A DNA stretch of 17,553 nucleotides from an uncultured Lachnospiraceae bacterium (GTDB lineage: Bacteria; Bacillota; Clostridia; Lachnospirales; Lachnospiraceae). Below, one piece after another: positions 6,951 through 14,096 of the stretch (position 1 is the first letter of the stretch; each line of letters opens with the position of its first letter). Both the position numbers and the translations under genes were made by a program. Under the pieces are notes generated by a model. It saw only the letters and a list, made by a program, of their open reading frames with translations. It did no database searches and was not told the DNA's origin. The stretch is from positions 1 through 17,553 of the forward strand of contig CALAEX010000269.1 of the NCBI GenBank assembly GCA_937891165.1. The letters run 5' to 3'.

Positions 6951-6979
6951 ATTATACTTCTAAAGAAGTATAAAGTCAA
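6951..6979 (-). promoter_or_regulatory. Promoter of the DUF3990/HTH operon
   Basis: On the minus strand TTGACT (6979-6974) and a perfect TATAAT (6956-6951) are 17 bases apart. This is among the strongest promoters in the window, which fits a module held down by autorepression. Confidence 0.75.
6952..6973. promoter_or_regulatory. Palindromic operator inside the DUF3990/HTH promoter
   Basis: Arms TTATACTTCT and AGAAGTATAA are perfect 10-bp inverted repeats with two central bases. The palindrome fills the promoter spacer and enters the -10 box. This position is what autoregulated toxin-antitoxin operons use for the antitoxin HTH. Confidence 0.7.
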
Positions 6980-7057
6980 TGTGCTTGGAAAAATCATGAT
7001 AGATAATTTACCTAGGATAGTGAAGTAATATTAAGATTTTCGTTTTACTGCAAATTA

Positions 7058-8272
7058 TTATCTTCCCGATACTTGAAACCGCTGATATATCGGTTTTCCA
7101 ATATTAGCTATTACTATGCTTACAATAAGATAAATTATTGGTACTATTTGCCAAGAAGTAAAGTAATGTCCGAATATAGAAAGGGTGTACTTTCCAAATA
7201 CATTCCAAGGAGCAAGGAAACACCAAGGAAGCCAATCCCATATTTGTGCTAATAGTCTGTATTGTTCTGGTACAGTAACAAGCATCGCTATAATTAAAAG
7301 ACCTGTGGAAACTGCTAATGTAGCAATATTACTATGTAGTAGTTCGGATAAAACCATAACAAATATGCTTATAACAATCGCAGTAACTGTTATGGTTCCA
7401 TACGCTATCAGTATTGCTTGACCACAAGAGATAGGGTCTGAATTACTTGGATATATTAACTGGAATACTGTATGAAAACCGTCTGCTCCATGTAAGTAAA
7501 TTGTCATGATAAATGTGAAAAGTGATAATAGGATGGTACTAACTATAGCAAAGCTGATACCTGTTGTAATTTTAATCCAATATAACTGCCTCTTTCCTAA
7601 TGGACTACATAAGATAATCTGGTCTGTTTTTCTGGTGTGTTCTTCTGAAAATATTCCTGAGAGACAAATAGCAATTAACAACAATACAAATAGACCAACA
7701 GTTTGGTAGCAGGAAAGTAAAGTGTTATATGCTTCATGATGTTGATATACAAATGGTGTTTTTATTTGTAGTTCTCGTTCTTGCCAAAAATTTATTTCGT
7801 TTTTGGATAGTCCTAAACCTTCCCACATAGATTTTAGCCATAGTTGCCTTTTGGTATATAAATCATGTTCGTTTGGTTGCCATGATAGGATAACATCGGA
7901 AGGTTGCATGTCCGTTGTTCCAATTATAAAGTTGAAAATAGCACTATATGGGCGTGCATATTGCTGATATTCTTCTGTTAATGAATATTTTAGTTCCTTG
8001 GTATATGGAATTTTTCTATATGCTTCTATGGTTTCTCCTAAAAGTTCTTGATTAATTGCTCTGCCACTCAAAGACTCAGAATAACGCTTATCTGTTTGAT
8101 ACATATGGAGCTTTGTATCTATCCATTCGCCTCCTACATAATAAGAGCCAACGAAAGGAACACAAAGGGAAACGATAATTACAACTATGCATAATGAGAA
8201 AGTAATCCAAACTATTTTTTTGTCAAGTAGCTTTTTCCATTCATACCGATATAAAATCATAAAATTATTCAT
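7058..8272 (-). CDS. ABC-2 type transporter permease
   Basis: The 404-residue membrane protein has an N-terminal cytoplasmic start (YRYEWKKLLDKK) and a first helix at about residues 22-44. A large extracytoplasmic segment follows (about 45-185) with WQERELQIKTPF near its end, then five further helices in the C-terminal half, an ABC-2 permease layout. The start at 8272 is supported by GAGGAGG just upstream; it overlaps the end of the ATPase gene by 8 bases (ATGAATAA), a translational-coupling arrangement. It is the last gene of the sigma factor operon. With the ATPase it should form an exporter or a lipid/peptide-handling transporter; the substrate is not readable. Confidence 0.88.
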   Translation of the reverse strand: MNNFMILYRYEWKKLLDKKIVWITFSLCIVVIIVSLCVPFVGSYYVGGEWIDTKLHMYQTDKRYSESLSGRAINQELLGETIEAYRKIPYTKELKYSLTEEYQQYARPYSAIFNFIIGTTDMQPSDVILSWQPNEHDLYTKRQLWLKSMWEGLGLSKNEINFWQERELQIKTPFVYQHHEAYNTLLSCYQTVGLFVLLLIAICLSGIFSEEHTRKTDQIILCSPLGKRQLYWIKITTGISFAIVSTILLSLFTFIMTIYLHGADGFHTVFQLIYPSNSDPISCGQAILIAYGTITVTAIVISIFVMVLSELLHSNIATLAVSTGLLIIAMLVTVPEQYRLLAQIWDWLPWCFLAPWNVFGKYTLSIFGHYFTSWQIVPIIYLIVSIVIANIGKPIYQRFQVSGR

Positions 8273-8972
8273 ATTGCTCCTCCTCGTCAATATGTTGTAA
8301 ATAAAAATTCTCCAAAGAACCGTTGCTATTGTCCCATTTATCTTGATAAATAAGCTGTCCGTCTTTCATGATTAAAACTTTATCTGCAATCTGTTCAATA
8401 TCGGATACGATATGTGTTGACAATAGTACAATGCTTTCCTTTCCTAAGTTTGCAATCATATTTCGAAATCTTACTCTTTCTTTTGGGTCAAGACCAGCGG
8501 TTGGTTCGTCTAATACAAGAAGTTTTGGTTGATTGAGTAGTGTTTGTGCAATTCCTAATCGTTGTTTCATACCGCCAGAATAGGTTTTGATTTTCTTTTT
8601 AGCGACATCTTGCAAAGATACTAACTGCAAAAGTTCTTTTGTTTTTCGCTTTGCCTGTGATTTTTCAATACCTTTCAATGCCGACATATACAAGAGAAAA
8701 TCTATTCCTGTAAATTCAGGATAGTATCCAAAATCCTGTGGGAGATAACCTAAAATAGAACGGTAATTTTCTTCGCTTACATCAATACCATCGAAAGAAA
8801 TCGTACCATTGGTAGGTTTTAATATGCCACATATCATTCTCATAAGGGTTGTTTTTCCTGCACCATTTGCACCAAGTAGTCCATAAACGCCTTTTTGTAA
8901 TGTAATAGAAATGTGGTCAACAGCAATCTTAGTTTCATATTGTTTTGATACTTGGTTAATTATAAGTTCCAT
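8265..8972 (-). CDS. ABC transporter ATP-binding protein
   Basis: A 235-residue ATPase with Walker A GANGAGKT at 34-41, Q-loop Gln79 (YLPQDFGYYPEF), signature YSGGMKQRLG at 131-140, Walker B LLVLDEPTAGLD at 151-162 and an H-loop in LLSTHIVSD. All key residues are intact. The sequence type is that of ABC-2/BcrA-like ATPases that work with separate permeases. The ATG at 8972 has GGAGGA before it and overlaps the upstream membrane protein gene by 13 bases; the downstream permease overlaps by 8 bases, so these gene products are probably made in fixed proportion. It would power the permease from the cytoplasmic face of the membrane. Confidence 0.95.
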   Translation of the reverse strand: MELIINQVSKQYETKIAVDHISITLQKGVYGLLGANGAGKTTLMRMICGILKPTNGTISFDGIDVSEENYRSILGYLPQDFGYYPEFTGIDFLLYMSALKGIEKSQAKRKTKELLQLVSLQDVAKKKIKTYSGGMKQRLGIAQTLLNQPKLLVLDEPTAGLDPKERVRFRNMIANLGKESIVLLSTHIVSDIEQIADKVLIMKDGQLIYQDKWDNSNGSLENFYLQHIDEEEQYE

Positions 8973-9679
8973 GCTAATTCCTCCGTTTGTTTTATTGTGT
9001 AATATATTTCATATATCATTATTCCAATTAAGAAGATAGATAAAATAAACCACCATTTAATATAGAAAAATTGATATACAAAATCAGCTATAAAATGCAG
9101 TCCCGTATTTATTCCGCTAATCAAGACTGTCATACTCATACAACCATAAATTGCTTCTTTACCATGAAAACGGCGTGTAATCCACAAGCCAATAGTCACT
9201 GTCAGAAGATATGGTATAAGAAGATAAATACCTGTTTGGAGCAAAGAAAAATGATTGTTGATACAGCATAATGGGGTAAGACAACAAAAAACAAACATAT
9301 CAAGCACCCCTAAAATTCCCATTCTCGCAAGAATTACACTTCGTAGTGAAAATCGTGTGGACATTTCAAATTCACTCATTCCATATACCATGGAACGAGC
9401 ATTTTCCGTTACAGCTAATAATCCAAGAAACGGAATAAAGGCAGATACAATCCATAACGTATTTTTCTCAATATAATACGAACATAGCAATGCTGGAAAT
9501 AGGAGTAACATGGAGAAAAATAATGTCCATTTTCGTAAATAAGTTGTCTGTGTCAAAACAAATTGCCACATACTGATTTGAGGTTGAGGCAATGTTTTTA
9601 AAAATCGTGTCATTTCTTGTTGGTCTGGTTCTTGGATTTCAAATGCTTTTTGAATATTCCGTTTTATTTTCGTATTCAT
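8960..9679 (-). CDS. Six-helix membrane protein of the sigma factor operon, possible anti-sigma or ABC partner
   Basis: The 239-residue protein has a charged cytoplasmic N-terminus of about 50 residues (KAFEIQEPDQQEMTRFLKTLPQPQ) followed by about six hydrophobic helices. No zinc-binding HxxxCxxC motif of ZAS-type anti-sigma factors is present. It starts within the stop of the sigma factor gene (ATGA overlap, 9676-9679) and overlaps the ATPase gene by 13 bases. Position directly after an ECF sigma gene is typical of anti-sigma factors, and the soluble N-terminal segment could hold the sigma factor at the membrane. Equally it could be an extra subunit of the ABC transporter. I do not recognise a named family. 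Confidence 0.75.
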   Translation of the reverse strand: MNTKIKRNIQKAFEIQEPDQQEMTRFLKTLPQPQISMWQFVLTQTTYLRKWTLFFSMLLLFPALLCSYYIEKNTLWIVSAFIPFLGLLAVTENARSMVYGMSEFEMSTRFSLRSVILARMGILGVLDMFVFCCLTPLCCINNHFSLLQTGIYLLIPYLLTVTIGLWITRRFHGKEAIYGCMSMTVLISGINTGLHFIADFVYQFFYIKWWFILSIFLIGIMIYEIYYTIKQTEELAWNL

Positions 9680-10137
9680 TCAGAAAATCCCTCCTTCTTT
9701 AATTCATCTTTTAACCACTTCATTATTTTTGAGAGCCTACGGTAAACAGCAAAACGGGAAAATCCTGTAATCTTACAAATGGTAGTAATTGAAATTTCGT
9801 TTACATATCGCAGAAAAATCAATTCTTGTTCTTCTTGTGGCAGTTTTGATATAATTGATTTCAAAGTTAAATTACTTATCCAATCACTAGTTGGGTCGTA
9901 GATAGTTTCTTCTGTTATATCTTCTAAATTTTCAACGTTCTTTTTGCGAAAGTTATCTATACACAAATTTTTTGCAATCGTGTATAAATAAGGTAGTTCT
10001 TTCTTAATGTTAAGATTTATATTTTGTTGAAAAAATCGAAGAAAGGTTTCTTGCGTAATATCCTGTGCTAACTGCTTGTCGTATAACTTGAAATAGCAGT
10101 AGTGATATATTTTGTTGTATAATTCTTCCATATCCAT
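9676..10137 (-). CDS. ECF-type RNA polymerase sigma factor
   Basis: The 153-residue protein has sigma region 2 at about residues 3-70, with DITQETFLRFFQQ as the -10-recognition/core-binding part. It has sigma region 4 at about 95-148, with LPQEEQELIFLRYVNEISITTICKIT leading into an HTH ending FSRFAVYRRLSKIMKWL. There is no region 1 or 3, as in ECF sigma factors. ATG 10137 is 11 bases from GGGAGG; a second ATG two codons on is 17 bases away and less likely. It is first of four overlapping genes (sigma, membrane protein, ATPase, permease), so it probably controls this transporter and itself in response to a membrane signal. No ECF-type promoter could be identified with confidence upstream. Confidence 0.92.
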   Translation of the reverse strand: MDMEELYNKIYHYCYFKLYDKQLAQDITQETFLRFFQQNINLNIKKELPYLYTIAKNLCIDNFRKKNVENLEDITEETIYDPTSDWISNLTLKSIISKLPQEEQELIFLRYVNEISITTICKITGFSRFAVYRRLSKIMKWLKDELKKEGFSE

Positions 10138-10213
10138 GTACTATAAAACCTCCCTTCATAATGTTTGACGGATTAGGGATATGAAATGTGCGGGCTTTGT
10201 TAGATTTTTTTGA

Positions 10214-10263
10214 AAGTTAATTGGATATTTGTAATCCTATTCGCTATTGACTTATAACCGAAT
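10214..10263 (+). repeat. 50-base direct repeat, copy A
   Basis: This 50-base stretch matches 11227-11276 at 40 of 50 positions in the same orientation, with conserved ends (AATTGGATATTT and ATAACCGAAT) and a variable centre. The ends are themselves an imperfect inverted repeat (ATTGGATAT against ATAACCGAAT with one bulge and one mismatch), so single-stranded copies could fold. It lies upstream of the sigma factor gene. Family unknown. Confidence 0.65.
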
Positions 10264-10428
10264 CATATCATATTACTTTTTTTCATATTGTAAGTAATGA
10301 ATAAATTGTATGTGCAATCGAAGAATAAAACTTGAAGATTTTATGTAGAATCAGCAATAAAAATATGATAAAATAAAGTGCCAAAGTGAATTTCGAGAAA
10401 ATGTAAGAACAGAAAAGGAGAAAAAAAG

Positions 10429-10695
10429 ATGTTTTACGTACCAGATGATACAAAAGTGTGTGGATTTTATCAATGCAAAGATTGTGGAGAGAGATTTTTG
10501 CATGTGAAAATAGTTCCAGTTATGGTTTGTCCATATTGTGGAGAAGAAGAAGATATGGAACTTGGTCCAGATGAAGAAATTCCTGAAATCAAGGAAAGTG
10601 CTCAGTTAATAGAAGTGATAGAAGGGGAAGAAGTAGAAAGAATGGATGGACTTTTGAGCCTTGCACAAACCGGTGGAGATTTTAATTGGATATAA
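10429..10695 (+). CDS. Small zinc-ribbon protein of unknown function
   Basis: The 88-residue acidic protein has two CxxC knuckles, Cys16-Lys-Asp-Cys19 and Cys34-Pro-Tyr-Cys37, spaced 14 residues apart as in a zinc ribbon. Cys11 is an extra cysteine. The C-terminal half (about 40-88) is rich in Glu and has no recognisable motif. AAGGAG lies upstream of the ATG and a strong terminator follows about 25 bases after the stop, so it is a single-gene unit and very probably real. Zinc ribbons serve in nucleic acid, protein or metal binding; nothing here decides which. It lies between the two 50-base repeats together with an unrelated small gene on the opposite strand. Confidence 0.75.
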   Translation: MFYVPDDTKVCGFYQCKDCGERFLHVKIVPVMVCPYCGEEEDMELGPDEEIPEIKESAQLIEVIEGEEVERMDGLLSLAQTGGDFNWI

Positions 10696-10717
10696 GAAAT
10701 TAAAGTTATAAAATTAC

Positions 10718-10759
10718 AGGGGTTGTTCTGAAAACTTAGTTCAGTAACAACCCCTTTTT
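10718..10759 (+). terminator. Strong intrinsic terminator of the zinc-ribbon gene
   Basis: GGGGTTGTT (10719-10727) pairs with AACAACCCC (10746-10754) and an inner CTGAA/TTCAG pair extends the stem around an AACTTAG loop, followed by TTTTT. On the other strand it also lies just past the end of the convergent acidic-tail gene, so it may serve both, though the minus-strand U-tract is poor. Confidence 0.88.
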
Positions 10760-10776
10760 GGGAAAAGTAAAATGGA

Positions 10777-11091
10777 TTATTCTTCTGTTGTTTCTTCAGT
10801 AGCTTCTTCTGCAACATCTTCTACAGTTTCTTCTGCAACAACTTCTTCTTCGTCTTCGAAATCGTCTTCAAAATCATCATCTTCGAAATCAAAATCATCT
10901 AAACAATCCTGATTCATGTAACGATATACAGCGTAAGCAATACCAGCTACAGCAGCAATAGCTCCAATGATAGCAAGTACCCATACAAGAGCGTTACATT
11001 TCTTTTCTACTACAGGTTCTTCTTTCTTTCCAAGAAGTTCTGCTAATTTTGTGTTACTAGCGATGAGTTCATCAATTTTCTTCATGTACAT
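10777..11091 (-). CDS. Small single-helix membrane protein with acidic C-terminal tail
   Basis: The 104-residue protein has a short N-terminal helix (MKKIDELIASNTKLAELLGK), a hydrophobic segment at about residues 33-56 (ALVWVLAIIGAIAAVAGIAYAV), then a tail of about 45 residues that is almost wholly Asp and Glu with some Val, Ala and Thr. There is no signal peptidase site, so it is probably membrane-anchored. The function is unknown; the family appears common in Clostridia by general impression only. ATG 11091 is 5 bases from AGGAAG; the ATG two codons later is also possible. The repetitive GAA/GAT codons account for the low complexity of the DNA. A candidate promoter lies at 11204-11233. Confidence 0.75.
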   Translation of the reverse strand: MYMKKIDELIASNTKLAELLGKKEEPVVEKKCNALVWVLAIIGAIAAVAGIAYAVYRYMNQDCLDDFDFEDDDFEDDFEDEEEVVAEETVEDVAEEATEETTEE

Positions 11092-11151
11092 ATCCGCTTC
11101 CTTTCTTTATGAATCATTTTAATATATACAGTATAACACTTTTTTGAAATA

Positions 11152-11165
11152 TTTACTATAGTAAA
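11152..11165. promoter_or_regulatory. Palindrome in the leader of the acidic-tail gene
   Basis: TTTACTATAGTAAA is a perfect 14-base palindrome about 60 bases before the ATG at 11091. It would lie downstream of the candidate start site and could be a repressor site. AT-rich palindromes of this size may arise by chance. Confidence 0.3.
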
Positions 11166-11203
11166 ATTTGAAAATTATGACGAAACTTTAATTTTTTTTG
11201 TAA

Positions 11204-11233
11204 AGTATATGTTGGAACGCTTTATTAAGTCAA
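11204..11233 (-). promoter_or_regulatory. Candidate promoter of the acidic-tail gene
   Basis: On the minus strand TTGACT (11233-11228) and TATACT (11209-11204) are 18 bases apart. The -35 box is the end of direct repeat copy B. The leader would be about 100 bases. A closer TTCAAA-16-TATATT alternative also exists in the leader. Confidence 0.45.
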
Positions 11234-11276
11234 TTGGATATTTATAATTTGCTTCTCTACTTACTCATAACCGAAT
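11227..11276 (+). repeat. 50-base direct repeat, copy B
   Basis: This is the second copy of the repeat at 10214-10263 (40 of 50 identical, same orientation). It lies between the end of pcrA and the acidic-tail gene. The first 20 bases and the last 12 are nearly invariant, the middle differs. Confidence 0.65.
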
Positions 11277-11305
11277 AGCTACTATCATAACTTGTCAGAT
11301 AGAAC

Positions 11306-13597
11306 TTAAGGTGAAGTAGGTAATTTTTTTAAGTTTGCAAAGGTAGAAAGTAATTTTTTAACTCCATACTTTGGAAAATCTACGGTAACTTCGTAACCAT
11401 TCTTTGCTTGTATAATTGATTTTACAATACCAGTGCCAAACTTGATATGCAATACAGTATCTCCAACTTCATAGGAGAGAGGTTGATTTGATTGAAGGCC
11501 TTTTTGATGTAAGTTGTCAAGCGTTGTATAAGCATAAGCTGGTTTAGAAGAAGCGTAAGGGGTAGAAGTAGTATGTTTTGCTTTTGGCAATGTATAAGTA
11601 GAAGATGTAGCTGAAGCAATGTTATTTGTTGGAGTGCTTGTATGAAGTAAATAGCGTGGAATTTCTTTAATAAAACGAGAAACGGCATTAAATTGATTTT
11701 CTCCACGCATCATACGTCTTGTTGCTGAACTTAAAAAAAGCTCATTCATTGCACGAGTAATTCCAACATAACAAAGACGGCGTTCTTCTTCTATTTCGAG
11801 TTCTGGATTTTCTGCGGTAATGGACATATAACTTGGGAATAATCCTTCTTCCATACCACATAAAAATACATAAGGAAATTCTAACCCTTTTGCATTATGC
11901 AGTGTCATCAAAGAAACATAATCTTTCGTATCATTTTCATCTTCCTCGGTGGCTTCTTCGCTATTTAAACCACAATATTCCAAAAATCCAGTTAAAGAAG
12001 GAAGGTCTTCGGTTTGTTCATAGCGTTCTGCATAGGAAATGAAAGCATCAATATTTTGGATACGTTCTTCGGCAGTGTCAGGTTCATCTGCTCGAAGTTC
12101 ATCAATATATCCACTTTCTGTAATCAGTCTCTTTATCAATTGTTTTAAGGAAATACCATTTTCGTTTCTTTCATAACGAAGTCCTTCAATAAAAGCAACA
12201 AAAGAAATAAGTTTTCCTTTGACACGTTCTACAGAAGGAATATATTCTGCTCTCTCAACAGCAGAGTAAAAATTTAATTCATTTTTTGTGGCATATTCTT
12301 TAATGCGGTCAACTGTAGTTAATCCAATGCCACGTTTTGGTACATTGATAATACGAGTGACAGCGATATCGTCTTTTGCATTATCAATTGTTTTTAAATA
12401 AGCAATAATGTCTTTAATTTCTTTTCTTTGGAAGAAACTTAATGCTCCAATCGTTTTTGCTTTAATTTGAGCAGAACGTAATGATTTTTCAAATAGTAGA
12501 GATTGGGCATTGGTACGATATAATACAGCAAAATCTTTGAAAGAAGCCTTTTTTTGTTGCATAATTTCTTTGATTTTGATAGCAACACCTGTACTTTCAT
12601 CTAAATCACAATCGTATTTTGTAAAATGTACAACATTACCTTCTGCGTTTGCAGTCCAAAGAGATTTCTCTTTTCTGCCAATATTGTTGTGAATGACTTC
12701 ATTGGCAGCAGCTAAAATATTTTTTGTAGAACGGTAATTTTGCTCTAATTTAATGACTTTGGCATCTGGATATTCTTTTTCAAAGTTTAAAATATTGTAA
12801 ATATTAGCTCCTCGAAACTTATAAATAGATTGGTCATCATCCCCAACAACACAAAGATTATGTTCGATTTCACCATATTCATTTTCGGAAGATGCCAGTA
12901 ATTTAATAAGGTGAAATTGTGCTGTATTCGTGTCTTGATATTCATCTACCATAATATAACGAAAACGTCTTTGATAATAAGCTAACACATCAGGATAGTT
13001 GCGAAACAATTCTACTGTTTTTACAATTAAATCATCAAAATCTAATGCATTGTTTTCTTTTAAACGTCGTTGATATTCTTTGTATACATCTGCAACTTGA
13101 CGTTTTTTAAAATCGTGGGCATTTAGAGCAAATGCTTCTGGGCTAATTAATTCATCTTTTGCACTGGAAATAGCAGAAAGAAAAGCTCGTTCTTTTACTT
13201 GTTTTGTATCAATTTTCAATTGTTTTAAAATATCTTTCATCAATGTTTTCTGGTCATCTGCATCATAAATCGTAAAATTTCTGTCATAGCCAAGATGCTC
13301 AATAAAACGGCGTAAAATGCGAACACAAGTAGAATGGAATGTACTAACCCAAATGTTAGCAGATAATTCGCCAATTGTTTTTTCTACACGTTCTTTCATT
13401 TCTTTGGCAGCTTTATTTGTAAAGGTAATCGCAAGAATCTGATAAGGACTTACGTTTCTTTCATCTATCAGATAGGCGATACGGTGAGTAAGCACTCTTG
13501 TTTTACCAGAACCAGCACCTGCTAAAATAAGCAGAGGACCACGGTCATGATGTACCGCTAAAAGTTGTTCTGGATTTAAAGAATCATAAATGCTCAT
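11306..13597 (-). CDS. pcrA: ATP-dependent 3'-5' DNA helicase PcrA/UvrD
   Basis: A 763-residue superfamily 1A helicase that unwinds DNA in repair and replication restart and interacts with RNA polymerase. The Q-motif region (LNPEQLLAV) and Walker A GAGSGKT (27-33, Lys32) open the protein. Motif Ia AITFTNKAAKEM, Walker B DEYQD (218-222), motif III VGDDDQSIYKFRGA, motif IV LEQNYRST, motif V LMTLHNAKGLEFPYVF and motif VI YVGITRA follow in order. The last 60 residues (VGDTVLHIKFGTGIVKSI...VTVDFPKYGVKKL) are the Tudor-like domain of PcrA, separated by a Ser/Thr/Ala-rich linker. The length is slightly above the usual 720-740. GGGAGG precedes the ATG. It is divergent from the tyrS leader and appears monocistronic. 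Confidence 0.97.
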   Translation of the reverse strand: MSIYDSLNPEQLLAVHHDRGPLLILAGAGSGKTRVLTHRIAYLIDERNVSPYQILAITFTNKAAKEMKERVEKTIGELSANIWVSTFHSTCVRILRRFIEHLGYDRNFTIYDADDQKTLMKDILKQLKIDTKQVKERAFLSAISSAKDELISPEAFALNAHDFKKRQVADVYKEYQRRLKENNALDFDDLIVKTVELFRNYPDVLAYYQRRFRYIMVDEYQDTNTAQFHLIKLLASSENEYGEIEHNLCVVGDDDQSIYKFRGANIYNILNFEKEYPDAKVIKLEQNYRSTKNILAAANEVIHNNIGRKEKSLWTANAEGNVVHFTKYDCDLDESTGVAIKIKEIMQQKKASFKDFAVLYRTNAQSLLFEKSLRSAQIKAKTIGALSFFQRKEIKDIIAYLKTIDNAKDDIAVTRIINVPKRGIGLTTVDRIKEYATKNELNFYSAVERAEYIPSVERVKGKLISFVAFIEGLRYERNENGISLKQLIKRLITESGYIDELRADEPDTAEERIQNIDAFISYAERYEQTEDLPSLTGFLEYCGLNSEEATEEDENDTKDYVSLMTLHNAKGLEFPYVFLCGMEEGLFPSYMSITAENPELEIEEERRLCYVGITRAMNELFLSSATRRMMRGENQFNAVSRFIKEIPRYLLHTSTPTNNIASATSSTYTLPKAKHTTSTPYASSKPAYAYTTLDNLHQKGLQSNQPLSYEVGDTVLHIKFGTGIVKSIIQAKNGYEVTVDFPKYGVKKLLSTFANLKKLPTSP

Positions 13598-13705
13598 AGT
13601 AACCTCCCTATTTTTTCGAATATGGGTTCTATTTTAACATAGCTTGCTAAAAATGAAAAGAAGAAACTTTTATGGTCACAACGTTACTAATTTACACTAT
13701 CATTC

Positions 13706-13734
13706 TTGACAAATAAAAAAGAACTCTTTATAAT
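13706..13734 (+). promoter_or_regulatory. Consensus promoter of the T-box/tyrS unit
   Basis: TTGACA (13706-13711) and TATAAT (13729-13734), both perfect, are separated by exactly 17 bases. Transcription would start near 13741, at the first bases of the T-box leader. Confidence 0.85.
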
Positions 13735-13740
13735 AGATTC

Positions 13741-14014
13741 TATTAAAGACGAGGATAAGAAGAAGTACTATTGAGAATTACCTACAGAAAGTTGCTGGTG
13801 GATGAGAAGCACAGGGAAAGGCAATAGGAATACATCTTGGAGTTGTGCACCGAAACATGGAGTAGGCTGCAACGGAAGACAACCGTTATTGTGTCAGAGT
13901 ATCGCAAAGAGCTGTACTTGCTAAGGCAGATGATGTGAATCATTTGTAAATTAAGGTGGTAACGCGAAAGTTTAGAGCTTCGTCCTTAAATAGGGTGGAG
14001 CTTTTTTATTTTTT
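13741..14014 (+). promoter_or_regulatory. Tyrosine T-box riboswitch leader of tyrS
   Basis: The leader has the parts of a tRNA-sensing T-box. Stem I contains the specifier loop GGAATACATC, in which TAC (13831-13833) is a tyrosine codon, matching the downstream gene. A stem III-like hairpin (AACGG/CCGTT) lies near 13873-13893. The conserved antiterminator sequence AAGGTGGTAACGCG lies at 13953-13966; its UGGU can pair with the 3' ACCA end of uncharged tRNA-Tyr. The terminator hairpin follows. Uncharged tRNA-Tyr should favour readthrough into tyrS. Confidence 0.93.
13976..14014 (+). terminator. Conditional terminator of the tyrS T-box
   Basis: AGCTTCGTCCT (13976-13986) pairs with AGGGTGGAGCT (13992-14002), including G-U pairs, around a short TAAAT loop and is followed by TTTTTTATTTTTT. 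The 5' arm overlaps CTTCGTCCTT, which would otherwise pair with the T-box antiterminator, giving mutually exclusive folds. Confidence 0.9.
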
Positions 14015-14096
14015 ATAAAACACTTTACTTAATATTTAGTAAAATAGTTCTAATGATGAATACTAATAAAAAATGAAGAAAAGAGAGGAAATTAGC

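Noticed and set aside
10602..10817. 71-residue minus-strand ORF over the zinc-ribbon gene end and terminator
   Set aside because: It runs through a strong terminator hairpin and overlaps two better-supported genes; no recognisable domain.
11422..11706. 94-residue minus-strand ORF inside pcrA
   Set aside because: It is a frame shadow of the pcrA C-terminal linker with low-complexity Leu-rich translation.
14073..14096. Upstream in-frame start of tyrS
   Set aside because: No ribosome site precedes it, its bases contain the ribosome site of the later ATG, and TyrRS proteins normally begin as at 14097.
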